Counted from the first letter of the stretch, positions 41,698 to 53,478 are shown. The stretch is 64,000 bases of DNA from Streptomyces sp. AA1529 (GCF_000280905.1 NZ_ALAP01000074.1:48136-112135); one strand, 5' to 3'. The notes: generated by a model not told the origin, from the letters alone. Translations and numbers: made by a program.

Positions 41698-41739
41698 GGC
41701 AGCAGGCAGCAGGCAGCAGGCAGCAGGCAGCAGGCAGCA
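41698..41739. repeat. Heptanucleotide tandem repeat
   Basis: Six exact copies of ggcagca, preceded by degenerate copies (gcggcagacggcgggcagcaggcgg). It lies 7 bp past the stop of the Clp-N gene, between it and the start of the transporter gene. This size of repeat is unusual in Streptomyces intergenic DNA and likely varies between strains. Confidence 0.9.
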
Positions 41740-41745
41740 GGCGAC

Positions 41746-42282
41746 TCAGACGTCCGCGGCGACGCCGGTCCGGTCGACGAGCCGCACGAGGTCGACACCC
41801 GCGCGCCGCAGCACCTCCGCACCCCGGCACTCCGGGTCGGCCACCACGCCCGCGAACAGGTCGACGGCCTCGGTCCGCGGGTTCCCGAGCCGCCGGGCAC
41901 GGCGCGCGGCGAGTTCGAGCGCGGCCTGCGCGCTGGGCGACCAGCCGGGCACCCCGCCGGGCTGGTCGGAGACGGCCGGCACGGCCCCGGAGTCCTCCAC
42001 GGCGCTCTGCCAGCGCAGGCCGTAGCCGATGCTGCGCTGGACGAGATAGCCGAGCAGCCTGCCGAGCTGTGCGCCGCCGCCGTCCAGCAGTTCCCAGGTG
42101 CCGCTGTCGGACTCCAGCAGACTGTGCAGCAGGTGCGCCGTGTCGATCTGCCGGTCCCCGTCCCGCGCCGCACGCCGGCGGGCCGTGGCGATCACTTCAG
42201 CCAGCGCGTCACCGACCGGCGGGTCGACCAGGGTGTCGATCCCCGCTTCGGCCGAGGCGCTGGGCGGTGTAGGACTGTGCAC
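41746..42282 (-). CDS. Clp N-terminal domain protein
   Basis: A 178-residue protein with two Clp-N-like repeats: VIATARRRAARDGDRQIDTA, then HLLHSLLESDSGTWELLDGG, and SAQAALELAARRARRLGNPR, TEAVDLFAGVVADPECRGAE. It has no ATPase or protease domain, so it may be an adaptor or substrate-binding module. GTG start; a heptanucleotide repeat follows its stop. Confidence 0.85.
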   Translation of the reverse strand: MHSPTPPSASAEAGIDTLVDPPVGDALAEVIATARRRAARDGDRQIDTAHLLHSLLESDSGTWELLDGGGAQLGRLLGYLVQRSIGYGLRWQSAVEDSGAVPAVSDQPGGVPGWSPSAQAALELAARRARRLGNPRTEAVDLFAGVVADPECRGAEVLRRAGVDLVRLVDRTGVAADV

Positions 42283-42446
42283 CGAACCACCACATCACAC
42301 GCACCCGCGCGGATCGTCAGCGTGCCGTGGCATATGCCCGTCCGCCTGCGGGTGTGCACGGCTGCCGCCACCTCCTCCCTGGGAAGGAGACGGCACCCCC
42401 GGTCCCCCTCGGGGGTCCGGAGGCGCCGCGGGCCGCGGGCCGGGGT

Positions 42447-43100
42447 TCAGTCCTCCTCGGCCAGGATCAGATACAGGCTCTTCCTCGCATCGTTGACCAC
42501 GCGGAGCGCCTTCTGCCGCTGCCCCTCCGTCCCGGTCGCCCACACCTGCTGGAAGGCGGCCGCGAGCCCTCCGGCCGCGGTGCGCACCTCCTGCAGGGCC
42601 TCCCAGTCGGCGCCGCGCCCCGCTTCCTCCCAGGGGGCCTCGGCGCCACTCTCCGCCTCGGCGGTGCCCGCCTCGGTGAGCGCGAAGAGCTTCTTGCCAC
42701 CCTCGCTCTCACTGGCGATCAGCCCCTCGTCCTCCAGCAGCTGCAGCGTCGGGTAGACGGAACCGGGGCTGGGCTTCCAGCCGCCGCCGCTGCGTTCGGC
42801 GATCTCCCGGATCATCTCGTAGCCGTGCATCGGACGGTCCTTGAGCAGCGCCAGGATCGAGGCCCGGACGTCACCGCGCCGTGCCCGGCCCCGGGGGCCG
42901 CCACGGCCGCGGCCACCGAAGGGCCCACCGCCGAAGGGCGGCCCGAACGGGCCGAAGGCGGCCCGCCCGTGCCCCGGCCCGCGTCCGCGCCCGCGCCCGT
43001 GCGGACCGCAGGGCCCGGCACCGGGCCCCTCGGTGCCGCGGCCGGGCCCGGGTCCGTACCGACGGGGAGTCTCGTCCTGCTGCATTTCGTAGGGATACAT
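42447..43100 (-). CDS. PadR-family regulator with Gly/Pro/Arg-rich N-terminus
   Basis: A 217-residue protein. The first 85 residues are Gly/Pro/Arg-rich and disordered (GRGRGRGPGHGRAAFGPF). The PadR winged HTH follows (SILALLKDRPMHGYEMIREI, then GSVYPTLQLLEDEGLI) with a C-terminal helical domain (RVVNDARKSLYLIL). ATG behind GGAGGAATCG. A cgatatatcg palindrome 47 bp upstream suggests autoregulation. Confidence 0.9.
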   Translation of the reverse strand: MYPYEMQQDETPRRYGPGPGRGTEGPGAGPCGPHGRGRGRGPGHGRAAFGPFGPPFGGGPFGGRGRGGPRGRARRGDVRASILALLKDRPMHGYEMIREIAERSGGGWKPSPGSVYPTLQLLEDEGLIASESEGGKKLFALTEAGTAEAESGAEAPWEEAGRGADWEALQEVRTAAGGLAAAFQQVWATGTEGQRQKALRVVNDARKSLYLILAEED

Positions 43101-43146
43101 CGTCGATTCCTCCACATCACATCTTCGATCTTTCGCGATACTTCGA

Positions 43147-43156
43147 CGATATATCG
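43147..43156. promoter_or_regulatory. Palindrome upstream of PadR gene
   Basis: Perfect 10-bp palindrome cgatatatcg in an AT-rich patch (43125-43160) that also holds tcgatctttcgcgata. Candidate PadR operator overlapping the padR promoter; PadR sites commonly have ATAT-type centres. Confidence 0.5.
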
Positions 43157-43301
43157 GAACCGATCGCATGACAAGCTTTTCACTGCAGGCAGACTCCGCG
43201 CCGTGCGGGCGGACCGGCGGCCCGCGCCCCCGGGCACACTCCGTAAGCTGGGCGCAAGGGGGCGGCAGGCGCTTCCCGCGTCCGGTCAGGAGTCCCCCCG
43301 C

Positions 43302-44165
43302 ATGCACACCACCGCCGCCCCGGCGAGTCGCGTCCGGATCCCGGCGCTCGCCACCGCCCTGCTGCTGTGGGCCGCTCTGAGCGGCTGCGGAGCGGGCCAA
43401 GGCGACGACGGCGCCCCGGACCCCGGCCGCAGTGCCACCGCCGCACACCCGGCGCCGCCGCCCGCGCACGCGGGCTTCGACTACCAGATCGGGGGCGCCT
43501 ACCCGCCGCCCGACGGCGTGCGCGTGCTCTCCCGGGACCGTGCGCACGACCCCGCACCGGGGCACTACAACGTCTGCTACGTCAACGGCTTCCAGGCCCA
43601 ACCCGATGCGCTGGACTGGTGGCAGCGACACCATCCCGACCTGGTGCTGCGGACCGCGAGCGGCAAACCGGTGCTGGACACCGACTGGAACGAAGCACTG
43701 CTGGACACCTCCACCGCCGCGCACCGCGACGAACTCGCGAACCTCGTCGGAGGCTGGATCGACGGCTGCGCCGAAAAGGGATTCCAGGCGGTCGAGGTGG
43801 ACAACCTCGACTCCTACGAGCGCTCCGGCGACCGGCTCAGCCGGGCCGACAACGTGGCGTTCGCCGCGCTCCTGACCCGGCGTGCGCACCGGAGCGGACT
43901 GGCGGCCGGGCAGAAGAACGCACAGGAACTGCTGCCGCGGCGCACCGCGATGGGCTTCGACTTCGCGGTGACGGAGGAGTGCGGGCAGTACGGCGAGTGC
44001 GGCCGCTACGCGGAGGCGTACGACGACCGGGTGCTGGACGTCGAGTACACCGCCGAAGGGCTGGCAGCGGCCTGCCGCGCCTGGGGCGAGCGGCTGTCGG
44101 TCGTACGGCGGGACCTGGACGTCCGCCCCGCGGGCGAGGACGGGCACCGCTACGAGCGGTGCTGA
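43302..44165 (+). CDS. GH114-like (alpha-1,4-polygalactosaminidase-type) lipoprotein
   Basis: A 287-residue lipoprotein. Signal and lipobox LSGCGAG (Cys at about residue 29). The barrel of the GH114/PelA-like family follows: FDYQIGGAYPPPDGVRVLSR, VCYVNGFQAQPDALDW, TDWNEALLDTS, and the acidic motif QAVEVDNLDSYERS. It may cleave an amino-sugar polymer outside the cell. The acidic residues of the active site appear intact. RBS AGGAG in GTCAGGAGTCC. Confidence 0.85.
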   Translation: MHTTAAPASRVRIPALATALLLWAALSGCGAGQGDDGAPDPGRSATAAHPAPPPAHAGFDYQIGGAYPPPDGVRVLSRDRAHDPAPGHYNVCYVNGFQAQPDALDWWQRHHPDLVLRTASGKPVLDTDWNEALLDTSTAAHRDELANLVGGWIDGCAEKGFQAVEVDNLDSYERSGDRLSRADNVAFAALLTRRAHRSGLAAGQKNAQELLPRRTAMGFDFAVTEECGQYGECGRYAEAYDDRVLDVEYTAEGLAAACRAWGERLSVVRRDLDVRPAGEDGHRYERC

Positions 44166-44321
44166 TCCGCAGGTGTTCCCGGCGGTCCCGGGCCCGGAGC
44201 CGCACGCCCCGCACCGCGCCGCCCGGTCGGCCGCCTTCCGCGGTCCGCACCGGCGCTCCCGGTCCACCCGCCGCGCATTGGCCCTGCATCCGCCCGCCTC
44301 CGCCCCGTACCGTCCGCGGGC

Positions 44322-45164
44322 ATGAGACTGCGCACCGTCGACGCCTTCGCCGACCGCCCCTTCACCGGGAATCCCGCCGCCGTCGTACTCCTGGAGGCGG
44401 CCGCTTTCCCGGACGACTCCCGCCTCCAGGCCCTCGCCGCCGAACTGAACCTGTCCGAGACCGCCTATCTGCACCCGCTGACCGACACCGCAGACGCCGA
44501 CTGGGCGCTGCGCTGGTTCACACCGACGACCGAGGTCGACATGTGCGGCCACGCCACCCTCGCCGCCGCCCATGTGCTGGGCGGCGACGGCCTGCTGGAC
44601 GAGGACGGGCGGGTGCGCTTCCGGACCCGCAGCGGCGTCCTGGGCGCCTCCCGCGACGCGGACGGCAGCCTCACCCTGGACTTTCCGACCGCCGCTCCGG
44701 TCCCCGTCCCGGTCCCGGAGAGCGCCCGGGAGGTCTTCGGCGCCGAACCCCTGGCCGCCTGGGACACCGGTCCGCTGCAGAAGCTGGTCCTGGAGTTCGC
44801 CGACGAGCGCACGGTGCGCGACCTGGCACCCGACCCGGCAGCGGTCGCCGCGCTCCCCGCCCCGACCGTGGTGGTGACGGCAGCGGCGGCACCGAACGGC
44901 TCCGGGACCGGGGCGCGGGAACACGACTTCGTCTCACGGGTCTTCGCGCCCGTGCACGGCATCCCGGAGGACCCCGTCACCGGCAGCGCGCACACCGCGC
45001 TCGCCCCGCTGTGGTCGCAGCGGCTCGGCCGCGCCGCCCTGACCGGCCTTCAGGTCTCGCGGCGCACCGGCGAAGTGCGCACCACGCTGCGCGGCGAGCG
45101 CACCCTGCTGACCGGGCGGGCGGTCACCGTGCTGGACGCGGAGCTGCTCACCGGACTGCAGTGA
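44322..45164 (+). CDS. PhzF family protein (phenazine biosynthesis-like isomerase)
   Basis: A 280-residue protein with the PhzF fold: VDAFADRPFTGNPAAVVLLE, the catalytic Glu in LNLSETAYL, and FTPTTEVDMCGHATLAAAHV, then VHGIPEDPVTGSAHTALAPL. In PhzF proteins this Glu acts in isomerisation. Here there is no phenazine cluster nearby, so substrate is unknown. Length is normal. Confidence 0.9.
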   Translation: MRLRTVDAFADRPFTGNPAAVVLLEAAAFPDDSRLQALAAELNLSETAYLHPLTDTADADWALRWFTPTTEVDMCGHATLAAAHVLGGDGLLDEDGRVRFRTRSGVLGASRDADGSLTLDFPTAAPVPVPVPESAREVFGAEPLAAWDTGPLQKLVLEFADERTVRDLAPDPAAVAALPAPTVVVTAAAAPNGSGTGAREHDFVSRVFAPVHGIPEDPVTGSAHTALAPLWSQRLGRAALTGLQVSRRTGEVRTTLRGERTLLTGRAVTVLDAELLTGLQ

Positions 45165-45201
45165 CCGGCCGGCGGCGTCGCGCGGCCCGCCGAGCGCGGC
45201 T

Positions 45202-46005
45202 TCAGGGCGTGGGCAGCCAGTCCACCCGCCCCGCGAGCAGCGCGTAGCCGACGAAGGCCACGATGTCGATCAGCGCGTGGGCCGCCACCAGCGGCCCCAC
45301 GCGGCCCCACCGCCGGTAGAGGAAGGCGAAGACGACGCCCATCGCCAGGTTGCCGAAGAATCCTCCGATGCCCTGGTAGAGGTGGTAGGAGCCGCGCAGC
45401 ACCGCGCTCGTGCCGAGCGCGGCGAGCGGCGACCAGCCGAGCTGGTCGAGCCGGCGCAGCAGGTATCCGACGACGACGACCTCTTCCAGCACCGAGTTCT
45501 GCACCGCGGAGGCGACCAGCACCGGATACTTCCACCACACGTCCGGCAGCGACTCCGGCTCCACGGTGAGGTTGAACCCCCCGGCCTGGGCCAGCAGGTA
45601 GAGCCCGATCCCGCAGCCGCCGATGCCCGCGGCCAGGGCGGCGCCCCGGCTCAGGTCGAAGAGGGGCCTGCGGCGGTCGAGGCCGAGCACCCGCAGCCCG
45701 CCGGCGCCCTCCCGCGCCAGGAGGTGGGCGACCAGGGCGACCGGCACCAGCGCGGTGGCGATCCCGAAGAGCTGCCAGGCCAGGTCGAGCCAGGGCCGTC
45801 CGGGCGCCTGCGAGGAGTTGAGCCGGGCGGCCTGGTCGGCCAGCCCGCCCGGCCGCGTCAGCGCGCCGACGAAGCTGATCAGCGAAGAGACGGCGCTGGC
45901 TCCCAGGGAGAGCGCCAGGACGAGCAGCAGTTCGGTGCCCAGCACCTGCCGCGGCAGCCCGCCCGCGGGGGCGGGCCGCGGTTCCTCAGGCACCTGTGCG
46001 CGCAC
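45202..46005 (-). CDS. CPBP family intramembrane protease
   Basis: A 267-residue membrane protein with about seven helices. The CPBP motifs are visible: NSVLEEVVVVGYLLRRL (EExxxR-like, first motif) and the second-motif His region HLYQGIGGFFGNLAMG, with a final HALIDIVAFVGY. These are Rce1-like proteases or bacteriocin-immunity proteins. GTG start behind GGGAGG. Confidence 0.9.
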   Translation of the reverse strand: MRAQVPEEPRPAPAGGLPRQVLGTELLLVLALSLGASAVSSLISFVGALTRPGGLADQAARLNSSQAPGRPWLDLAWQLFGIATALVPVALVAHLLAREGAGGLRVLGLDRRRPLFDLSRGAALAAGIGGCGIGLYLLAQAGGFNLTVEPESLPDVWWKYPVLVASAVQNSVLEEVVVVGYLLRRLDQLGWSPLAALGTSAVLRGSYHLYQGIGGFFGNLAMGVVFAFLYRRWGRVGPLVAAHALIDIVAFVGYALLAGRVDWLPTP

Positions 46006-46394
46006 GCGAACCTCCCGTTGCCGACGCCGGATCCATCCTTGTCCCTCCTGTCGCACCACCGGCGGCTCCGCCACCGCCCCGGCGCGCCGCGACCGCACCG
46101 TCGGCCGTCGGGCCGCGTCGCACCGTCCGGCGGGCCGCGCCGGGGCACGGCAGCGGTGGAGCGACACGCGCAGCGGCCGGAGGGACGGGCCCCCGGGGGC
46201 GGTGCCACCCCTCCGCCGTTGCCGCAGGGCACCTGCCGGGCGTACTCCGGTGCGCTGCCACGTCACAGCTTGCCCGACGGCGGTGGCGGGGTCGGCCTGC
46301 GGGGTCCCGGCGCACCGGTACCGACGACACGGCCGGGCCCGCGCCGGGTGCGGCGCGGGCCCGGTGGGGCGGGGTGCCGGGCGCGGCAGCCGGG
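46006..46394. other. 389-bp non-coding stretch
   Basis: No gene is supported. It holds the promoter region of the CPBP gene on the right of its start, and the terminator at 46333-46364 for the ligase gene. The middle is a GC-rich stretch with open frames on both strands but no family-like sequence. Confidence 0.4.
46333..46364 (-). terminator. Terminator after the GCS2-type ligase gene
   Basis: Perfect 14-bp stem (ccgggcccgcgccg / complement) with a 4-base loop, 31 bp beyond the stop of the leftward gene. A strong, U-tract-free terminator typical of the genus. Confidence 0.85.
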
Positions 46395-47891
46395 CTACGG
46401 CCCGTTGTCCCAGGTGTGCACGGCCGCTCCGGACGCGGCCCGGTCGCAGTAGCCGCGGGCCATCGCGGCCAGCGCCTTCTCCCGGTCCAGGCCGGACTCC
46501 AGTGCGCGGTGGTAGGCGGCCGCCTGCCAGGACGCCCCGTTGACGCGCAGCCGGCAGCGCTCCTCGATGACCGAGAGGCAGCGGTCGCGGTCGGCCGGCT
46601 CCACGCCCCACGCGTCGAGCCCCGCGGCGGCCAGGGGCAGCAACTCCTCGCGCACCAGCCGGACGGCGGGCTGCCGGCGCAGTCCGGTGCCCCGGCCCGA
46701 GCGCGGCCACCACAGCTCGGCCTCGATTCCGTACCGGCACGCCGCGTCGAAGTTCCGCTCGGCGTACTCGAACGGCAACCGGTTCCAGACCGGTCGTGGC
46801 TCGTCGGCCAGCGCGCGCACCAGCCCGTAGTAGAACGCGGTGTTGGCCAGCACATCGGTCACCGTCGGTCCGGCGGGCAGCACCCGGTTCTCCACCCGCA
46901 GGTGCGGGGCGCCGTCCACGACTCCGTAGACGGGCCGGTTCCAGCGGTAGATCGTCCCGTTGTGCAGCGTCAGCTCGGACAGGGCCGGCACCCCGCCGGA
47001 TGCGAGCACGCCTGTGGGGTCCTCCTCGTCGCAGATGGGCAGCAGGGCGGGGAAGTAGCGCAGGTTCTCCTCGAACAGGTCGTACGCGGAGGAGATCCAG
47101 CGCTCCCCGAACCAGGTGCGCGGGCGGACGCCCTGGGAGATCAGTTCGGGCGGGCGGGTGTCCGTCGCCTGGACGAAGAGCGGCACCCGGGACTCGCGCA
47201 GCAGTTCGTGCCCGAACAGGAAGGGCGAGTTCGCCCCCATGGCGACCTGGGCGGCGCTGACGGCCTGCGCCGCGTTCCACACGTCCGCGAACCGTCCGGG
47301 CGTCACCTGGAGGTGGAGTTGCACGGAGGTGCAGGCGGACTCCGGCGCTATCGACTCCGAGGTGCTCACCAGATGCTCGACCCCCTCGATGTCGAGCGCC
47401 ACCTCCTCGCCGCGCGCGGCCATGATCTGGTCGTTCAGCAGCCGGTAGCGGTCGTCCTCGGTGAGGTTGGCCAGCGTCAGGTCGCGCGCCGTGAGGGTCG
47501 GCAGGGTGCCGATCATGACGATCCGGGCATCCACTTCCCGGGCCTGCCGGTCCGCGTATGCCAGCCCGGTGCGGAGTTCCTCGGCGAGCTGATCGAGAAC
47601 TCTTCCGGAGAGCGCATGCGGCACGATGTTCACTTCGAGATTGAACTGCCCCAGTTCTGTCTGGAAATCCGAGCTCGCGATCCGCTGGAGTACCTCGGCA
47701 TTCACCATGAGGGGCTGCCCCTGGACATCCGCGAGATTGAGTTCGATCTCCAGCCCCATGAGATTCCTGGGGCGGTCGAACCGCTTCTCCTCCAGTAGCT
47801 GCCACAGTCCCCGCAGGCACGTGTGCAGCTTCTCCCGGTACCGCCGTCGATCGGACAGGTCGAACCTGTCGGCGACGACCTTCTCTCCCAT
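46395..47891 (-). CDS. Glutamate--cysteine ligase family 2 (GCS2) protein
   Basis: A 498-residue protein. GCS2 features are visible: MGLEIELNLADVQGQP (Glu), FNLEVNIVP, the TSVQLHLQV motif, and RVENRVLPAGPTVTDVLANT. In actinobacteria the EgtA/GCS2 enzymes make gamma-glutamylcysteine for ergothioneine or related thiols. Which of these this is cannot be told, because no egt genes are nearby. ATG start (GEKVVADRF). Likely a single transcription unit. Confidence 0.88.
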   Translation of the reverse strand: MGEKVVADRFDLSDRRRYREKLHTCLRGLWQLLEEKRFDRPRNLMGLEIELNLADVQGQPLMVNAEVLQRIASSDFQTELGQFNLEVNIVPHALSGRVLDQLAEELRTGLAYADRQAREVDARIVMIGTLPTLTARDLTLANLTEDDRYRLLNDQIMAARGEEVALDIEGVEHLVSTSESIAPESACTSVQLHLQVTPGRFADVWNAAQAVSAAQVAMGANSPFLFGHELLRESRVPLFVQATDTRPPELISQGVRPRTWFGERWISSAYDLFEENLRYFPALLPICDEEDPTGVLASGGVPALSELTLHNGTIYRWNRPVYGVVDGAPHLRVENRVLPAGPTVTDVLANTAFYYGLVRALADEPRPVWNRLPFEYAERNFDAACRYGIEAELWWPRSGRGTGLRRQPAVRLVREELLPLAAAGLDAWGVEPADRDRCLSVIEERCRLRVNGASWQAAAYHRALESGLDREKALAAMARGYCDRAASGAAVHTWDNGP

Positions 47892-48391
47892 CGGAGGCTT
47901 CCTCCCTGCTGGTGGACGCTGCCGGAGGTCCCGGCCGAGCGTGCACCGATGATGCCCTGCCGCGCCGCGGATAACGCCTGGCAGGGCTGACGCGGCGGGG
48001 AACTGCCGCTACGCTGACCGAGGCCCGGCGGCACATTCCCTCGGCATACGGCGGTGTCCAGCACCCGCGGCACAGCTCTCGTCATAATCACCGACGACAT
48101 CAGGCCGACCGCGTTTTGCCCGGAATCCGAGGTCAACCGCGCAGCGCCGGGGTCGGCGCAGGTGAAAAGTCCGCCGATGCGTCCTGTTGCAGTCTTACGG
48201 GAAACAGCAGGACACGTTAGCGGAAACACCACTCGAACACATCTCGTATAAACTGCGCGAACGAGGCAGAGACTTGGCGATCCCGGCCGCCCCGGTCGAC
48301 CCCTCCCAGCCGCGCCTGCGGCCATCTCCGCGCCGACACCGCCGTCGCGCTCCTGCCAGCACCATGTGTCTCCCAAGAGAGGCGACCCGCC
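47892..48391. other. 500-bp divergent intergenic region
   Basis: Between the ligase start and the next rightward gene, with the promoters of both. It is less GC-rich than its surroundings (48000-48260). On the + strand a GGAAAC at 48222-48227 lies 17 bases before CGTATA (48245-48250), which fits an ECF-type promoter. No gene is supported. Confidence 0.45.
48222..48250 (+). promoter_or_regulatory. Candidate ECF-sigma promoter
   Basis: GGAAAC, 17 bases, CGTATA. The -35 GGAAC-like and -10 CGT-like pair with this spacing is the usual ECF sigma layout. It reads toward the gene at 48392, leaving a leader of about 135 bp. Based on sequence pattern only. Confidence 0.35.
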
Positions 48392-49072
48392 ATGCCGCTG
48401 CACGCACTCTCGGCCCCCGCCCCCGCCCTGCGCAGTGTCCTGACCGCCCTCGGCTCCCCGAGCGCGGTACGGGGCTCCCGGGCCCCGCTCGCCCTGCGCA
48501 CGGCGCAGGGCCCGCTGCGCCCCGAACTCCCCCTTCCCGCCTACGAGATGGTGCGCGTCGCGCCGGACGGCACCGGACGGGCCGACGCATCGGCAGCGGT
48601 GGCCCCGCGCACCCGGCTGACCGGCTGGCGTTTCCTGCTGGCCGACGGAGGCACCGACGGCGAGAGCGGCCACGGCTCCGCGTTCGTCGGCACCGCCGAA
48701 GCCGTGCCGACCGCGGACGGCTGGACCTTCGGCCAGTTCCGGCAGGGCCCCTACGTCCTCTCGACGGTCCGCGCGCTGCGCCAGGCCGAGGTACTGCCGA
48801 CGCCCTACCAGCCGCGCCTGCTGTCGGTGCCGGAGCTCTACATGCTGACCCTGTGGCTGCACGCCGACATCGGCGGCGACCCGCACGACGGCGTCCCCGA
48901 CCCGGCCGATCTGCTGATCCCCCTGGCTCCGGCGCCGCCGGGTATCGCCCCGCACACCGCGCACCGCGTGGACACGCTGCTGCCCGCGCTGACCCGCAGA
49001 CTCGGGTCGGCAGCGGCTCCCGCGCGCGGAGCCGACCCCGGCACGGCACCGCTGCTGCGTACGCCCGCGTGA
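48392..49072 (+). CDS. Hypothetical Streptomyces protein
   Basis: A 226-residue protein. The middle (LTGWRFLLADGGTDGESGHG, SAFVGTAEAVPTADGWTFGQ) and the helical part (LSVPELYMLTLWLHADIGGD) are ordered; the ends are Ala/Pro-rich. No domain is recognised. ATG behind AAGAGAGGCGAC. It is preceded by a candidate ECF promoter, which hints at stress control but does not prove it. Confidence 0.7.
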   Translation: MPLHALSAPAPALRSVLTALGSPSAVRGSRAPLALRTAQGPLRPELPLPAYEMVRVAPDGTGRADASAAVAPRTRLTGWRFLLADGGTDGESGHGSAFVGTAEAVPTADGWTFGQFRQGPYVLSTVRALRQAEVLPTPYQPRLLSVPELYMLTLWLHADIGGDPHDGVPDPADLLIPLAPAPPGIAPHTAHRVDTLLPALTRRLGSAAAPARGADPGTAPLLRTPA

Positions 49073-49368
49073 GACGGCGTCCGCCTGCGGGAACCGCCGG
49101 TGCCGCTGGGCGCCCCTCCGAATGGGCTAGTCTTCGCGGGAGCCCGAACCCCCCGAAATGACGGTGCAGTTGGGCGCAACCGCCTACCCGGGTGACGCGT
49201 CTGTGCGGTTGGGTACGAGCTGACGCGAAATCCCTGCGAATCCGCGTCGGCAGCGGAACACTGGGAGACGGACCGGAACGTACGCACGTACGGGGTGACG
49301 GGGGATCGGTCATGCACAACAGGAACCGCAGGACAGACGCCACAACACGACGGAAGACGACACCGACA

Positions 49369-49575
49369 ATGTGCCAGCACCAGCCACCGTGCCCGACAGC
49401 GGACTCAGCCGACAGGGAGGCCGCGCAAGCCGTGGTCCACCACCCGGAGCAGGGCTGGAGCCTGCTCTGCAACGGAGTGCTCCTCTTCGAGGACACGGGA
49501 GAGCTGCTGCCGGACGGCCGGATCATCGCTCCGCACAAGCCGCTCGGCACGCGCCACGTCACCACCGCCGCCTGA
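49369..49575 (+). CDS. DUF5999 protein
   Basis: A 68-residue protein, MCQHQPPCPTADSADREAAQ, then VVHHPEQGWSLLCNGVLLFE and DTGELLPDGRIIAPHKP. It is the highly conserved DUF5999 family of Streptomyces; two or three Cys suggest metal or redox function. The start at this ATG gives the family-typical N-terminus. An upstream in-frame start at 49312 only adds a basic extension. Confidence 0.88.
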   Translation: MCQHQPPCPTADSADREAAQAVVHHPEQGWSLLCNGVLLFEDTGELLPDGRIIAPHKPLGTRHVTTAA

Positions 49576-49776
49576 CACCCGGCCGGCACGTCCCACAGGG
49601 CCGCACCGGACGTCACGGCGCGCCGCCGACGGCCGCACAGCGCACCGCGATTCCCACAACACCGCACGACGCAGGGCCGGCACGGCATCCGCCGTACCGG
49701 CCCTGAATCCGTCGTTCCGCGAACCAGGCCGGCGCACGCCCCCGGCCCAGGAGGCCGCGCCCGCGGCCAACCATCG

Positions 49777-52683
<2,907 letters not shown>

Positions 52684-52744
52684 CTGCGGGGGCCTCCTGG
52701 TCTGTGCGACCTGCGAGGGGCACCTTTCACGGGTGCCCGGACGG

Positions 52745-52958
52745 CCTCCCCCTCTGTCATCTGACCTGAGAGTTTCACCGAGCCACGTGCCGGACGCTCG
52801 GCTTACACCGTCGGTGAGGGAGGGCTTCGGTGTGCTGGTCCGGGCCCGCCCTGCTTTCCAGAGTGACCTCGTCCGCACGGTACGTGAGCCTGAGAGATTC
52901 CGGGGAGGAGTTGCTCCTTCGGCGCCTCCGGAAACTGCACCGGAGGACTCTCCCGCAC
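52745..52958 (-). promoter_or_regulatory. Tandem glycine riboswitch
   Basis: Two glycine aptamers read on the minus strand. The first has gcgggagagtcctccgg, then gccgaaggagcaa, ccggaatctctcaggc, ctctggaaag; the second has caccgacggtgtaagccg, gtgaaactctcaggtc and agatgacagaggg. The linker between is short. The region lies about 62 bp upstream of gcvP. Glycine binding should turn gcvP on. This is the standard two-aptamer layout. Confidence 0.93.
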
Positions 52959-53100
52959 GGGGTCGACAGCCACCTCGAGAGTATCAGCGCCCCCTTGCGT
53001 GGTAACCCGGCGTGCGCCCGAGTGGCCAATAGTCGAAAAGTGCCGTTTCGTGGTGAGTACGCGCAGAAACAGCGCGTCGCGACCCTGGTGGAGGAGCCCC

Positions 53101-53478
53101 GTGCAGACCGGAACAGATCCGCGAAGCCTGATCGGCCGCAAGGCGTTCGACCGTGCAGGAGCCAAGATCGGCACCGTGGACGAGGTGTACCTCGACGACG
53201 CCACGGGCGACCCGGAGTGGGCCGCACTGCGCACGGGCCTCTTCAGCCGGGACGCCTTCGTCCCGCTGGAGCCCTCCGACCTGGACGAGAGGGGACTGCG
53301 GGTCCCGTTCGAGCGGGCTCTGATCAAGAGCGCCCCCGACTTCGGCGTCGGCCGCCACCTCTCCCCGCAGCAGGAACTGGAGCTCTACCGCCACTACGGG
53401 CTCGACGTGCCCGTCGGCGGCGAGGCGCCGCCGCCCGCGGACCGGGATTTCGGGCGGATAGCCGGCGCCGGGGACTGA
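53101..53478 (+). CDS. PRC-barrel domain protein
   Basis: A 125-residue protein. The PRC barrel is clear (DPRSLIGRKAFDRAGAKIGT, then VDEVYLDDATGDPEWAALRT and GLFSRDAFVPLEPSD), and the C-terminal half has HLSPQQELELYRHYGLDV. PRC barrels occur in stress and RNA-maturation proteins. GTG start behind GGAGGAG. Its end overlaps the end of dinB by 85 bp on the other strand. Confidence 0.88.
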   Translation: MQTGTDPRSLIGRKAFDRAGAKIGTVDEVYLDDATGDPEWAALRTGLFSRDAFVPLEPSDLDERGLRVPFERALIKSAPDFGVGRHLSPQQELELYRHYGLDVPVGGEAPPPADRDFGRIAGAGD

